Part shown: positions 33,421 through 48,084 of the stretch, piece by piece
How positions within the stretch are numbered: position 1 is the first letter of the stretch
Layout of the letters: the number at the start of each line of letters is the position of its first letter
Origin: Burkholderia latens
GTDB taxonomy: Bacteria > Pseudomonadota > Gammaproteobacteria > Burkholderiales > Burkholderiaceae
NCBI RefSeq assembly: GCF_001718795.1
Contig: NZ_CP013435.1
Location: 372,001 to 436,000, forward strand
Direction of reading: 5' to 3'
DNA: 64,000 nt
Notes under the pieces: model-generated
Told to the model about the DNA's origin: nothing
Database searches by the model: none
The model's input: the letters and a program-made list of their open reading frames with translations, nothing else
Position numbers and translations under genes: made by a program

Positions 33421-34539
33421 ATGACTGCACTGAATCACACCCCGCTCAACGCCGCGCACCGCGCGCTCAATGCCCGCATGGTCGACTTCGGCGGCTGGGA
33501 CATGCCCGTCAACTACGGCTCGCAGATCGAAGAGCACGAGGCCGTGCGCACCGACGCCGGCATGTTCGACGTATCGCACATGTGCGTCGTCGATTTCACC
33601 GGCAGCCGCGTGCGCGCGTTCTTCGAACACGCGATCGCGAACAACGTCGGCAAGCTCAAGACGCCCGGCAAGGCGCTCTACTCCTGCCTGCTCAATCCGG
33701 AAGGCGGCGTCATCGACGACCTGATCGTCTATTACTTCACCGAAGACTTCTTCCGCGTGGTCGTCAACGCCGGCACGGCCGAGAAGGACATCGCGTGGTT
33801 CAACCAGCTCAACGAACAAGGCGGCTTCGGCCTGACGATCGCGCCGCGCCGCGATTTCGCGATCGTCGCCGTGCAGGGTCCGAACGCCCGCGAAAAGGTC
33901 TGGACCACGGTGCCCGCCGCGCGCGCCGCGACCAGCGAACTGAAGCCGTTCAACGCCGCGCAGGTCGCCGGCACGCCGTTCGGCGATCTCACCGTGGCGC
34001 GCACCGGCTATACCGGTGAAGACGGCTTCGAAGTGATCGTCCCGGCCGCGCACGTCGAAGCGCTGTGGACGGCGCTGCAGCAAAACGGCGTGCGTCCGTG
34101 CGGGCTCGGCGCGCGCGACACGCTGCGCCTCGAGGCCGGCATGAACCTGTACGGGCAGGACATGGACGAAACCGTGTCGCCGCTCGACGCGGGCCTCGCA
34201 TGGACGGTCGACCTGTCGGCGCCGCGCGAATTTGTCGGCCGCGCCGCGCTCGAGCGCGACGGCTCCCGCGCCGCGTTCGTCGGCCTGATCCTGCAGAAGG
34301 AAAACGGCAAGGCGGGCGGCGTGCTGCGCGCGCATCAGAAGGTCGTCACGCCGCACGGTGAAGGCGAGATCACGAGCGGCACGTTCTCGCCGTCGATGCA
34401 GGAATCGATCGCGTTCGCGCGCGTGCCGGCCGCCGTCCAGATCGGCGACACCGTTCAGGTGCAGATTCGGGACAAGCAACTTCCCGCGCGCGTGGTAAAA
34501 CTGCCGTTCGTGCGCAACGGCAAGGTCCTCGCTGCGTAA
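33421..34539 (+). CDS. gcvT: Glycine cleavage system T protein (aminomethyltransferase)
   Basis: 372 residues from ATG 33421 ([20 protein letters not shown]). Hallmarks include [36 protein letters not shown] and [15 protein letters not shown], with [20 protein letters not shown]. It takes the methylamine group from lipoyl-GcvH, releases ammonia and passes the methylene to tetrahydrofolate. First gene of gcvT-gcvH-gcvP, controlled by the riboswitch upstream. Confidence 0.97.
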   Translation: MTALNHTPLNAAHRALNARMVDFGGWDMPVNYGSQIEEHEAVRTDAGMFDVSHMCVVDFTGSRVRAFFEHAIANNVGKLKTPGKALYSCLLNPEGGVIDDLIVYYFTEDFFRVVVNAGTAEKDIAWFNQLNEQGGFGLTIAPRRDFAIVAVQGPNAREKVWTTVPAARAATSELKPFNAAQVAGTPFGDLTVARTGYTGEDGFEVIVPAAHVEALWTALQQNGVRPCGLGARDTLRLEAGMNLYGQDMDETVSPLDAGLAWTVDLSAPREFVGRAALERDGSRAAFVGLILQKENGKAGGVLRAHQKVVTPHGEGEITSGTFSPSMQESIAFARVPAAVQIGDTVQVQIRDKQLPARVVKLPFVRNGKVLAA

Positions 34540-34665
34540 CGACCGGGAAGCGACCGGCAGGCCGCGTCCCGGTAAAGCCGGGAAATGGCGCCCGGCGCAA
34601 CCCCACCCGGCGCGCCCCGGCGGCGCGCCAGCATAACGAACACACTTTTTATCCAGGAGCATCCG

Positions 34666-35046
34666 ATGAGCAACGTCCCGGCCGATCTGAAGTACACCGA
34701 CGAACACGAGTGGATCCGCACCGAGGCGGACGGCACGCTGACGGTCGGCATCACCGATCACGCGCAGAGCACGCTCGGCGACATCGTCTTCCTCGAACTG
34801 CCGCAAGTCGGCAAGTCGGTGACGGCGGGCGACGCCGTCGGCGTCGTCGAATCGGTGAAGGCCGCATCCGACATCTACTCGCCGGTGTCCGGCGAAGTCG
34901 TCGCGATCAACGAAGATGCCGCCAACTCGCCGGAAGAAGTGAACAGCGACGCGTATGGCGTGTGGCTGTTCAAGATCAAGCTCGCGGACGGTGCATCGAC
35001 CGACAAGCTGATCGACGCCGACGCGTACAGCAAGCTGATCGACTAA
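34666..35046 (+). CDS. gcvH: Glycine cleavage system H protein
   Basis: 126 residues from ATG 34666, with CAGGAG upstream. The lipoylated lysine is K65 in [17 protein letters not shown], the family signature. N-terminal [17 protein letters not shown] is also typical. It carries the aminomethyl group between GcvP, GcvT and the dehydrogenase. Spacing to gcvT is 126 bp with GC-rich inverted repeats, perhaps an RNA-processing site. Confidence 0.97.
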   Translation: MSNVPADLKYTDEHEWIRTEADGTLTVGITDHAQSTLGDIVFLELPQVGKSVTAGDAVGVVESVKAASDIYSPVSGEVVAINEDAANSPEEVNSDAYGVWLFKIKLADGASTDKLIDADAYSKLID

Positions 35047-35107
35047 TTTTCCTTACCCGAACCGCGTGCGGCCGGGCGACCGGCCCGCGCGGGACCAGAG
35101 TCACGCC

Positions 35108-38035
<2,928 letters not shown>

Positions 38036-38078
38036 CGCGCGTAACCCCCGCGTCGCAGCGGGGCGTCCGGCCGCGATC

Positions 38079-38113
38079 ACACCGCACGCAACCGCCGGTT
38101 GCGTGCGGTGTTT
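38079..38113 (+). terminator. gcv operon terminator
   Basis: Perfect 15-bp stem: ACACCGCACGCAACC (38079-38093) pairs with GGTTGCGTGCGGTGT (38097-38111) around a 3-nt loop, followed by a short T run. Confidence 0.85.
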
Positions 38114-38197
38114 GCGTTCGCCGCCCGGCCGATCGGTTCACGCTTGCCCGCCAATCCGGCTAACATCAACGCGATCCAGCCAATCAAGGAGTTCCGC

Positions 38198-39334
38198 ATG
38201 GTGCGTCCGATGTTTCCGGGCCATGGTGCAACGCAGGGGCGGCCGCGCACGCGCCGCTTCGTGCCGCTGTTCGTCGCGACGCTGTCGTTTGCCGCCGCCG
38301 GCCTCGGCGCGGCCGGCAGCGCACGCGCGGCAATGAATTTCTGCGCGGCGCCCGCGTTGCAGGCGAGCGAGACGACGCAGGCCGAACCGGGCGTACAGGC
38401 GCTGATTCACAGCGTCGACGCGCGCATCGGCGAGCAGCCGAAAGCGATGCCGCGCGTGCATACCGAGGGCACGCTGCCGCATGAAGGCATCTACGACCAG
38501 AGCGCCGAAGCGCTGAAGGACATGGAGCTGATGCGCGACGCCGCGCTCGCGTGGCGCGTGACCAATGCGCCGCGCTATCTGCAGCTCGTCGACCGCTTCC
38601 TGTCCGCGTGGGTGTCGACCTACCAGCCGAGCTTCAACCCGATCGACGAGACGCGCTTCGACAGCCTGATCATCGCGTACGACATGACGGCGAGCGCGCT
38701 GCCGGTCAAGACCCGCAACGCGACGGCCGCATTCATCGCGAAGCTCGGCGCCGGCTACGTCGCGCAGATCGACGCGCAGAAGCGGCCGCTCACCGGCACG
38801 TGGCGCAACAACTGGCAAAGCCACCGGATCAAGCTGATCGCGCTGTCCGCGTTCACGCTCGGCGATCGCAAGATGATGAACGCGGCGCAGCGGCTGTTCG
38901 TCGAGCATCTCGCCGACAACATCGGCCCGGACGGCAAGACCTGGGACTTCGACGAACGCGACGCGCTGCACTACGCGGTGTACGACCTCCAGCCGCTGGT
39001 GACGGCCGCACTCGCCGCGCGCCGTTTCAACCGCAACTGGCTGCGCGAGCGCGGCGCGAACGGCGCGACGCTGGCGGCCGCGCTCGACTGGCTCGTGCCG
39101 TACGCGCTCGGCGAAAAGACGCACGAGGAATTCGTGCATTCGCCGGTGCCGTTCGACGCGAAGCGCCGCGAAGCCGGCTTGCCCGGCTACACGGGGCAGT
39201 GGGACCCGAAAAACGCCACCGAACTCTTTCACCTGGCCGCGCGGCTCGACGGGCGCTATGCCCGTGTCGCGCGCCAGCTATCCGTCATGCCGCCCGCATG
39301 GCTGGCCGCGTGCCTGCCATTGCAGGCGCGCTAG
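38198..39334 (+). CDS. Alginate-lyase-like secreted protein (PL5 family)
   Basis: 378 residues from ATG 38198, with AAGGA at 38186-38190. A basic N-terminus then a hydrophobic stretch (FVPLFVATLSFAAAGLGAAG) ending in SARAAM gives a signal peptide, so export to the periplasm. The mature part has NNWQSHRIKLIALSAFTLGD and WDFDERDALHYAVYDLQPLV, the NNWxSH and catalytic-groove features of the alginate lyase family (PF05426). No alginate genes lie nearby, so the natural substrate may be another uronic-acid or exopolysaccharide. Enzymatic activity is inferred from the family. Confidence 0.82.
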   Translation: MVRPMFPGHGATQGRPRTRRFVPLFVATLSFAAAGLGAAGSARAAMNFCAAPALQASETTQAEPGVQALIHSVDARIGEQPKAMPRVHTEGTLPHEGIYDQSAEALKDMELMRDAALAWRVTNAPRYLQLVDRFLSAWVSTYQPSFNPIDETRFDSLIIAYDMTASALPVKTRNATAAFIAKLGAGYVAQIDAQKRPLTGTWRNNWQSHRIKLIALSAFTLGDRKMMNAAQRLFVEHLADNIGPDGKTWDFDERDALHYAVYDLQPLVTAALAARRFNRNWLRERGANGATLAAALDWLVPYALGEKTHEEFVHSPVPFDAKRREAGLPGYTGQWDPKNATELFHLAARLDGRYARVARQLSVMPPAWLAACLPLQAR

Positions 39335-39364
39335 CACTACTCTCAAAGCAAGGCAGGAATCGAA

Positions 39365-40753
39365 ATGGCAGTCAGCGTGTTTGACCTCTTCAAGATCGGC
39401 ATCGGCCCGTCGAGCTCGCACACGGTCGGACCGATGCGCGCGGCGCTGATGTTCGTCCAGGGCCTCGAGCGCGACGGGCTGCTCGACGCGACGGCCAACG
39501 TGAAGGTCGAACTGTACGGCTCGCTCGGCGCGACCGGCAAGGGCCACGGCACCGATCGCGGCGTGATGCTCGGCCTGCTCGGCGACGCCCCCGACACCGT
39601 CGATCCCGACACGATCGACGCGCGGCTGGAAGACGTCCGCACGACGAAAAAGCTCGCGCTGCTCGGCATGCATCCGGTGCCGTTCGTGCTGAAGGACAAC
39701 ATCGCGTTCTACCGGCAGGCGCTCCCCGAGCATCCGAACGGGATGAAGCTGCGCGCGTCCGATGCAAGCGGCAACGTGCTCGTCGAGCGCACGTACCTGT
39801 CGGTCGGCGGCGGCTTCGTCGTGACGGCCGGCGCGCCGAACACGAAAGTGCTGAGCGCGGCCGAGCAGATGACGCATCCGTTCCGCACCGGCGCCGAGCT
39901 GCTCGCGCTGACCGAGTCGACCGGCAAGTCGATCGCGCAGCTGATGTGGGAAAACGAGCGTGCGTGGCACAGCGAGCAAGAGACGCGCGACGGGCTGCTG
40001 AAAATCTGGGCGGTGATGCAATCGTGCGTGTCGCGCGGATGCGGGATCGGCAACCCGGACGCCGACGGCAACCTGCCCGGCCCGTTCCAGGTCAAGCGCC
40101 GCGCGCCGCAGCTGTATCGCGCGCTGACCGGCAACCCTGAGCGTGCGCTGCAGGATCCGCTGTCGATGGTCGACTGGATCAACCTGTATGCGATCGCGGT
40201 CAACGAAGAAAACGCGGCCGGCGGCCGCGTCGTCACCGCGCCGACCAATGGCGCGGCCGGCATCATCCCGGCCGTGCTGCACTATTACACGCGCTTCACG
40301 CCGGGCGCGAACGAACAGGGCGTGATCGACTTCCTGCTGACGGCCGCCGCGATCGGCATCCTGTACAAGCTCAATGCGTCGATTTCCGGCGCGGAAGTGG
40401 GCTGCCAGGGCGAAGTCGGCGTCGCATGTTCGATGGCGGCCGGCGCGCTCGCGGCCGTGCTCGGCGGCACGCCGCGCCAGGTCGAGAACGCAGCCGAGAT
40501 CGGGATGGAGCACAACCTCGGCCTCACGTGCGACCCGGTCGGCGGGATGGTGCAGATCCCGTGCATCGAGCGCAACGCGATGGCTTCGGTGAAGGCCGTC
40601 AACGCGGCGCGCATGGCGCTGCGCGGCGACGGCTCGCACTACGTGTCGCTCGACTCGGTGATCAAGACGATGCGCGAGACGGGCGCCGACATGAAGACCA
40701 AGTACAAGGAAACGTCGCGCGGCGGGCTCGCGGTGAACATCGTCGAGTGCTGA
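39365..40753 (+). CDS. sdaA: L-serine ammonia-lyase (iron-sulfur type)
   Basis: 462 residues. Begins [20 protein letters not shown], the bacterial SDH start; [14 protein letters not shown] is the beta-domain signature. The cysteines of the 4Fe-4S cluster lie in the alpha domain ([16 protein letters not shown] at about 218-233, [17 protein letters not shown] at about 345-361). It deaminates L-serine to pyruvate and ammonia. Its position next to gcvTHP makes sense: glycine plus one-carbon flux gives serine, which is then drained here. The fused single-chain form is typical. Confidence 0.95.
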   Translation: MAVSVFDLFKIGIGPSSSHTVGPMRAALMFVQGLERDGLLDATANVKVELYGSLGATGKGHGTDRGVMLGLLGDAPDTVDPDTIDARLEDVRTTKKLALLGMHPVPFVLKDNIAFYRQALPEHPNGMKLRASDASGNVLVERTYLSVGGGFVVTAGAPNTKVLSAAEQMTHPFRTGAELLALTESTGKSIAQLMWENERAWHSEQETRDGLLKIWAVMQSCVSRGCGIGNPDADGNLPGPFQVKRRAPQLYRALTGNPERALQDPLSMVDWINLYAIAVNEENAAGGRVVTAPTNGAAGIIPAVLHYYTRFTPGANEQGVIDFLLTAAAIGILYKLNASISGAEVGCQGEVGVACSMAAGALAAVLGGTPRQVENAAEIGMEHNLGLTCDPVGGMVQIPCIERNAMASVKAVNAARMALRGDGSHYVSLDSVIKTMRETGADMKTKYKETSRGGLAVNIVEC

Positions 40754-40820
40754 CGCGCGGTTCGGCGGTCATGCGGAGCGGATCGATATCCCGCATGGCC
40801 GCCGGACGCGCCCATCGCCA

Positions 40821-41171
40821 TCAATCGTTCAGCCGGTTCTCCGGCCGCAATCCCGGATAGCGGAGGAATTAGCGCTCGTCGTTGGTCACGAGCGCGACGT
40901 CGGGCGACACCGCGTGCGCGGCGATCCGCTCGTCGAGATGATCCTTCTTCCGCTCGCCGGTTGCGTCGCGAACCGGACCGTACGCTGGCGCGGCCGCGAC
41001 GTCGAACGGAGCACCGGGGATATCGTCGATCAGCGCGGCGAGACGGCGACGCTCCCGCGCAGGCGTCGCCCATGCGGCGACGCCGTCCTCCAGCTTGGCG
41101 GACGTGATCGCCGACATCAGCACATCCTCCGTGTAACACCGCGCCAATCGTTTCGCGACTTGCTCAGGCTG
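40821..41171 (-). pseudogene. vapC toxin (PIN domain) pseudogene
   Basis: Minus strand, reading PEQVAKRLARCYTEDVLMS then AITSAKLEDGVAAWATPARE and DHLDERIAAHAVSPDVALVT: these match VapC after its first residues. The first ~16 residues with the MYMLDTN motif are missing; in their place is unrelated frame. In the C-terminus, NDER is followed by TAA (40869-40871), and in the same frame the VapC ending [15 protein letters not shown] continues to TGA at 40821. So it is truncated at the start and has an internal stop. No antitoxin is seen. Confidence 0.85.
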
Positions 41172-41309
41172 CGCGAACTCGCGGTTCAGCCGCCCGAAGC
41201 GAAGACGCACGCGGCGAACCGCGTTCCGGCACTTTTCATCGGCCGGTGTGCCGGCGCCCCGGCAACAGGCGTAAGCTGTACGTCCCGCTACCCAGGGAGA
41301 CGGCAGCCC

Positions 41310-43013
41310 ATGTCGCATTCCAAGGATCTCGAGCCGCGCGCCACCACTGGCGCGCGACTGCTCGTCGACGCGTTGCTCGCCAATCACGTCGAACGCGTAT
41401 TCTGCGTGCCGGGCGAGAGCTTTCTCGCCGTGCTCGATGCGCTCGCGGACGACACCGCGCGCATCCAGACGGTCGTTTGCCGCCACGAAGCGGCGGCCGC
41501 GAACATGGCCGAAGCGGTCGGCAAACTGACGGGCCGTCCCGGCATCGCGTTTGTGACGCGCGGCCCCGGCGCGACGCACGCGTCGATCGGCGTGCACACC
41601 GCCTTCCAGGATTCGACGCCGATGATCCTGTTCGTCGGCCAGTGCGCGCGCGAGCACCTCGACCGCGAAGCCTTCCAGGAAATCGACTACCGCCGGATGT
41701 TCGGCCAGATGGCTAAATGGGTCGCGCAGATCGACGATCCGCGCCGCATTCCCGAATATCTGAGCCATGCATTCCATGTCGCCACATCCGGCCGCCCCGG
41801 CCCGGTGGTGCTCGCGCTGCCGGAGGACGTGCTGTCCGAAGCGTGCGCGCCGCAACCGGTCGTGCCGGCCGCGAAACGCGTCGCGGCGTCGCCGTCGGCC
41901 GCGCAACTCGACGAGCTGCGCGAGCGGCTCGCGCGTGCGGAGCGGCCGTTCGCAATCGTCGGCGGCAGCGGCTGGACGCCGGACGCATGCGCGAACCTGC
42001 GCACCTTCGTCGAGCGCTGGGAACTGCCGGTCGCATGCGCGTTCCGCTTCCAGGACACGTTCGACAACGCGCACCCGAACTACGCCGGCGACGTCGGCCT
42101 CGGGATCAATCCGGCGCTCGGCAAGCGGATCCGCGATGCGGACCTGCTGCTCGTGCTCGGCCCGCGTCTCGGCGAGGCGACGACGGGCGGCTATACGCTG
42201 CTCGACATTCCGAAAACGCGCCAGACGCTGATCCACGTGCATCAGGGCGCGGACGAGCTCGGCCGCGTGTATGCGCCCGACCTGCCGATCGTGTCCGGGA
42301 TGCCGGAAATCGCCGCGCCGCTCGCCGCGCTGGAGCCGCCGTCGCAGCTCGCGTGGGCCGGCGCGGCCGCAGCCGCGCACCGCGCGTATCGCGAATGGCA
42401 TGCGCCGCTGCCGATGCCCGGCGACGTCCAGCTCGGCGACGTGATGGTGCAGCTGCGCGAGCGCCTGCCGCACGATGCAATCCTCACCAACGGCGCCGGC
42501 AACTACGCGATCTGGCTGCATCGCCACTTCGCGTACCGCCACTTCCGCTCGCAACTCGCCCCGACCAGCGGCGCGATGGGCTACGGGCTGCCGGCGGCGC
42601 TCGCGGCGAAGTCGCTGTATCCGTCGCGCGCGGTCGTCGCGCTCGCCGGCGACGGCTGCTTCATGATGGCAGGCAACGAACTCGCGACCGCGATGCAATA
42701 CGGGCTGAACATCGTCGCGATCGTCGTCAACAACGGTCATTTCGGCACGATCCGCATGCATCAGGAACGCAACTATCCGGGCCGCGTGCACGGCACAGGG
42801 CTCACGAACCCCGATTTCGCCGCGTACGCGCGTGCGTTCGGCGCGCATGGCGAGACGGTCGAGCGCACCGCCGATTTCGCGCCCGCACTGGAGCGCGCAC
42901 TGAGTTGCGGGCTGCCGGCCGTGATCGAGATCCGGATCCCGCAGGAAGCCAGCACGCCGGCCGCGACGCTCGAGCAGATCCGAGAGCAGGGCCGCCGCGC
43001 CCGCGGCGCATGA
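41310..43013 (+). CDS. Thiamine-pyrophosphate-dependent enzyme, acetolactate-synthase-like
   Basis: 567 residues from ATG 41310. Standard three-domain order: N-terminal Pyr domain with the catalytic glutamate in CRHEAAAANMAEAVGKLTG (about 50-60), central domain, and C-terminal PP domain with the TPP motif GDGCFMMAGNELATAMQYG then NNGHFGTIRMHQERN (GDG ... N). It lacks neighbours of the ilv pathway, so it is not clearly IlvB; a decarboxylase or carboligase on another 2-oxo acid is possible. It overlaps the next gene by 4 nt (ATGA). Confidence 0.88.
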   Translation: MSHSKDLEPRATTGARLLVDALLANHVERVFCVPGESFLAVLDALADDTARIQTVVCRHEAAAANMAEAVGKLTGRPGIAFVTRGPGATHASIGVHTAFQDSTPMILFVGQCAREHLDREAFQEIDYRRMFGQMAKWVAQIDDPRRIPEYLSHAFHVATSGRPGPVVLALPEDVLSEACAPQPVVPAAKRVAASPSAAQLDELRERLARAERPFAIVGGSGWTPDACANLRTFVERWELPVACAFRFQDTFDNAHPNYAGDVGLGINPALGKRIRDADLLLVLGPRLGEATTGGYTLLDIPKTRQTLIHVHQGADELGRVYAPDLPIVSGMPEIAAPLAALEPPSQLAWAGAAAAAHRAYREWHAPLPMPGDVQLGDVMVQLRERLPHDAILTNGAGNYAIWLHRHFAYRHFRSQLAPTSGAMGYGLPAALAAKSLYPSRAVVALAGDGCFMMAGNELATAMQYGLNIVAIVVNNGHFGTIRMHQERNYPGRVHGTGLTNPDFAAYARAFGAHGETVERTADFAPALERALSCGLPAVIEIRIPQEASTPAATLEQIREQGRRARGA

Positions 43014-44104
43014 CCATGGCGCGGCACAGCACACCGGCCGGCCTCGTGCTGTCGCACGATCGCGCGCTCGTCCATCCCGGCACGCTGCTCGCGCCCGACG
43101 GCACGCTCGTCGCACCGTACGACATCGAGCACGGCAGCGAGCGCGCGGAACGTCACGCACAGGCCGCGCCCGCGCTTGGCCTGCTGCATGCCGCATCCCG
43201 ACCGTTCCGGCTCGACTACGGGCGCGTGACGGACGTGCACGTGATCAACGGGATGGGCGTCGCGCTCGGCGATTCGGTGATCGGGCTAACCGCGCTCGCC
43301 GCACTGCGCGCGATGCATCCGGGCCTGCGCTTCACGCTGTACCGGCCGGCCCGCGCGCCGCGCTACGTCGACGCACTGTATGCGCTCGCGGCCGACGTCG
43401 TCGCACCGTCGCGCGCGCTGCCGTATCCGGCCGATGCGCTGCCTGCCGGCGCGCCGTGCATCGATGTCGGCAATCACCTGTACTGGCCCGCGTTCGCGCG
43501 GCAGCCGATGATCGATTTCTTCGTCGACGCGCTCGGCGCCGATCCGGCCGCGGTGCCGGCCGCCGCGAAGCGCAATCGCTGGCTCGCCCGGCTGACGCTG
43601 CCCGCACTGCCGGCCGAATGGCAGCGGCCGTACGTGCTGTTCTGCCCGACCGCAAGCACCGCGGTGCGCAGCGTGCCGCGGGCGCTGCATGCCGCCTGCG
43701 TCGAGCGGCTCGCGCAGCGTTACGGGCTGCCCGTGGTCGGCTTCGGCGCCGTCGCGCACGCCGCCTATGTCGACGTGAGCCGCGACGCGACGGACACCGC
43801 GCGCTTCCTTGCCTGGGTAAAGGGGGCGAGCGTGCTGTTCGCGCCCGACACGGCGGCGCTGCATGTCGCCGACGGCTTCGACGTGCCGACGCTCGGCTGT
43901 TTCACGACGATCGATCCGGCGCTGCGCGTGCGCGACTATCCGCACTGCGTGCCGGTCTCGCTCGACGTGCCCGCGGATTTGCACGGGCTGCATCGCAGCG
44001 AACGGCCGGACGATCTCGCGGCGGTCGAATCCGCCTACCGGGCGATCGACTGGGATGCGTTGCCGTGGCCGGCACCGCGCGACGCGGCGGCTACAGCGGG
44101 ATAA
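43010..44104 (+). CDS. Glycosyltransferase family 9-like protein
   Basis: 364 residues from ATG 43010, coupled to the TPP enzyme. INGMGVALGDSVIGLTALAAL is the heptosyltransferase-like N-terminal GD motif, and LFAPDTAALHVADGFDVPTLGCFT resembles the C-terminal nucleotide-sugar binding region (DT-x-x-H-x-A). Typical GT9 enzymes transfer heptose to LPS. The link with a TPP enzyme is unusual, so substrate is open. Confidence 0.72.
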   Translation: MTMARHSTPAGLVLSHDRALVHPGTLLAPDGTLVAPYDIEHGSERAERHAQAAPALGLLHAASRPFRLDYGRVTDVHVINGMGVALGDSVIGLTALAALRAMHPGLRFTLYRPARAPRYVDALYALAADVVAPSRALPYPADALPAGAPCIDVGNHLYWPAFARQPMIDFFVDALGADPAAVPAAAKRNRWLARLTLPALPAEWQRPYVLFCPTASTAVRSVPRALHAACVERLAQRYGLPVVGFGAVAHAAYVDVSRDATDTARFLAWVKGASVLFAPDTAALHVADGFDVPTLGCFTTIDPALRVRDYPHCVPVSLDVPADLHGLHRSERPDDLAAVESAYRAIDWDALPWPAPRDAAATAG

Positions 44105-44170
44105 CGAGGCGGCAGTCGCGCCGCGAGAGACGGCGCGTGCGGCAGCTTCCACGCGCCGCCACCACGCGGC

Positions 44171-45205
44171 TCACCCGGCGGCGATCATTGTCGCCCGCTC
44201 GCGCAGCGTCTCCGACGGCCGCTTGCCGAACAGCCGCCGGTAATCGGTCGCGAACTGGCTCAGATGCCAGAAACCCCACGCCTCCGCGACGTCCTGCACC
44301 GAACCGGCCGCCCGCCCGCACAGATCGCGCCGCGCGCCGTTGAGCCGCAGCGTGCGCAGATAGGTTGCCGGCGCCATGCCGAGCACATCCTGGAAGCAAT
44401 ACTGCAGCGTGCGGCGGCTCACGTGCAGTTGCTCGCACAGCTCGGGCACGCCGACCGGCCGCGTGCGGTGCGCAAGCACGTATTCGCGCGCCTGCTCGAC
44501 GATCCAGCGCCGAGTGGACGGCGCGCCGCCCGCGCCGTCGTCCGCCGGTTGCGCGCACGCGTCGAACAGCGCGGCCAGCACCTCGGCCTGCAGGTCGTCG
44601 CGCTGCGCATCGGGCAACGGCCCCCCCGCGGCCGCCGCGCCGTCGAGCCGGTGGCCGAGCAGCGTGCACAGGCGTGCGAGCCGCGCGTCGCCGATCTGGA
44701 TCACGCGTTGCGTGAACAGCCGCTCGTCGAGCGCGCGGTGTTCGACTTCTTCCGCATAGCGGCGCAGCACGTCGCCCCGTACGACCACCCCGTAAATCGA
44801 GAACTGCGCCGGCGTCAGCAATTCGAATTCGACGTTGCCGGGCCGGAACGCGAGCGCGCCGGGGCCGATGCGGCACGCGTCGACGCGCGCGGTGCCGTCG
44901 CTCGCGAGCGGGATTCCGAACCAGTAAGCGTCGCCGCGCACCTCGCACGCCTGCCGCAGCAGGTGGCTGGTCGATTCGCGAAACAGCTTCATCGTGTCGA
45001 GCGGCAGCTCGGTCAGCGTGCCGACGAAGCGGCCGGCCGCGAGCTGGTCGTAGGTCTGCCGCCAGCCGATCAGGTTGCGCGCCTGCTCGTCGGCGTCGTG
45101 CGCGACGCTGACCACGGCCTGGCCGGCGAGCGCGTCGTTGCCCTGCGCGCTGCGCCGCGTGTCCTCGGCCGTCGGCTCGTCCATGCACTGCACTCGTTGT
45201 TCCAT
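44171..45205 (-). CDS. eutR: AraC-family regulator, EutR-like
   Basis: 344 residues from ATG 45205 (GAGGAG upstream). The N-terminal sensing domain has RNLIGWRQTYDQLAAGRFVG and the C-terminal HTH has CEQLHVSRRTLQYCFQDVLG then WGFWHLSQFATDYRRLFGKR, which resembles the E. coli EutR ending (GFWHLxQFATDY) closely. EutR is the activator of ethanolamine genes and responds to ethanolamine plus B12. This fits the eat-eutBC cluster 6 kb away and an aldehyde dehydrogenase in between. Confidence 0.85.
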   Translation of the reverse strand: MEQRVQCMDEPTAEDTRRSAQGNDALAGQAVVSVAHDADEQARNLIGWRQTYDQLAAGRFVGTLTELPLDTMKLFRESTSHLLRQACEVRGDAYWFGIPLASDGTARVDACRIGPGALAFRPGNVEFELLTPAQFSIYGVVVRGDVLRRYAEEVEHRALDERLFTQRVIQIGDARLARLCTLLGHRLDGAAAAGGPLPDAQRDDLQAEVLAALFDACAQPADDGAGGAPSTRRWIVEQAREYVLAHRTRPVGVPELCEQLHVSRRTLQYCFQDVLGMAPATYLRTLRLNGARRDLCGRAAGSVQDVAEAWGFWHLSQFATDYRRLFGKRPSETLRERATMIAAG

Positions 45206-45386
45206 CGTGTTCTCCTCACCTGCGCGGGACGGCCTCCATCACGCAAGTCCCGTGCCGAATCGCGCGATTCCGGCGACCAGCCCGTCATTCCACGCGCTCC
45301 GGCCCGTGCGCGCCATGGGGGCGCACCCGGAGGCGGCGTACCGCGCACCGCACGGGTGCGGAATGCGCGCCGCCGGCGGCCACCGG

Positions 45387-45935
45387 CTACGCGCCCGGCC
45401 GCAACCGCACGACGCGCGTGCCGCAGTTGCCGTACGCCTGCGCGACCGCCAGCTCGACGATCGGGCTGCCGGGCGGCCACGGGGCCATATCCGCTGCCGG
45501 CAGGTCGGTGCGCAGCGTCGCGCGGCCGTTGATTCGGTAACGGACGCCGCGCATGAAATCGACGAACAGCAGACCGACACCGCTGCCGTCGCACGTGCGC
45601 GGGTCGATCCTGGCGCCGTCGCCATCCGGATGGACGGGCAGCGCGAAGCGCAGCGTCTTCGTGTCGATCACGCGCACGACCGGCCACAGATCGCCGTTCG
45701 CGTCGCGGATGCCCTGCACGATGTCGCAGGTCACGCGCGCCGGTTCGCCGCACATCGTGCCGACGAACATGAACGGTTGCGATTCGACGAACTGGCGCAC
45801 GCCGATGCTCAGTCGCGTCGTCACGACGTCGCTCATCCGCTCGGCTTCGTCGCTGACGCCGAACCGGTGGTGCGCGTCGAGCTCGCCCGCGTGAAACACC
45901 GGGTGGCGTGGAAAGGATCGGGGCGGTTCTGCCAT
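45387..45935 (-). CDS. Pyridoxamine 5'-phosphate oxidase-like FMN-binding protein
   Basis: 182 residues from ATG 45935 (prefix to 46154 is shadow). Features of the PPOX fold: QPFMFVGTMCGEPARVTC in the first strand pair, WPVVRVIDTKTLRFALPVHP, VGLLFVDFMRGVRYRINGRA then LRTDLP. These proteins bind FMN or haem; substrate is unknown. It lies between eutR and the aldehyde dehydrogenase and may have a general redox or detoxification role. Confidence 0.75.
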   Translation of the reverse strand: MAEPPRSFPRHPVFHAGELDAHHRFGVSDEAERMSDVVTTRLSIGVRQFVESQPFMFVGTMCGEPARVTCDIVQGIRDANGDLWPVVRVIDTKTLRFALPVHPDGDGARIDPRTCDGSGVGLLFVDFMRGVRYRINGRATLRTDLPAADMAPWPPGSPIVELAVAQAYGNCGTRVVRLRPGA

Positions 45936-46234
45936 GCTGGTTTCCGTCAGGCCTGCGGGCGCACGATGCGGCTGCGAACGCGCGAAGGCCGGTATCGGCG
46001 CGATGCGGGCCGGGATCACGCGCGGCCCACGCCGCTTGTTCAATGTCGAAAGGTGAAAAAAACGCGAAGTGCCAGGGTCGGCGGCGGGACAGCACCGGCC
46101 GCCGGCACGGCACCGGGCAGCGGTACGGGCGCCGTTCAACGGCCGGGCAGACATCGCCCCGCCGTCTCTCCTGCTGCGTCAATCCCGCGCAGGCCTCACT
46201 GCTTTCCGCGGCCGGCCCTCTGCAAAGCGCCCGC

Positions 46235-46430
46235 CGGAAGCCATCCTTCGGAAGCGGTCCTGCGGAAACGCCCCGAAAGCGGCCCCCCGAAACTCCATTC
46301 GGAAGCACCGTCCGGAAGCACCGTCCGAGAACACCCTCCGAAGCACGCTCCGGAAGCGCCGTCGGACAGCTCCAACCGGAAACGCCCTCCGGCATCGGCC
46401 CCTTCGCAACGGGCGCTTCGCCACCGCCAC
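46235..46430. repeat. Degenerate 13-bp tandem repeat (CGGAAGCACCGTC)
   Basis: About 14 degenerate copies of a 13-bp unit (consensus CGGAAGCACCGTC, GC-rich), the clearest being two exact ones side by side around 46300-46325. The gap 45936-46493 holds no credible gene besides this array. A period of 13 is not a multiple of 3, so it is not coding. It looks like a minisatellite, possibly variable between strains. Confidence 0.7.
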
Positions 46431-46493
46431 ACGACCGGGCGGCGCTCCACCGCCGCCCGGCCGCCCACGGCGGGCCCTTCGCCCCTGCGGCGA

Positions 46494-48020
<1,527 letters not shown>

Positions 48021-48084
48021 ACATGTCTCCTGTTCATCGTGCTTGTGTGGATACAGCGCCGGTTGGATCGCGCTGCACGATTTA

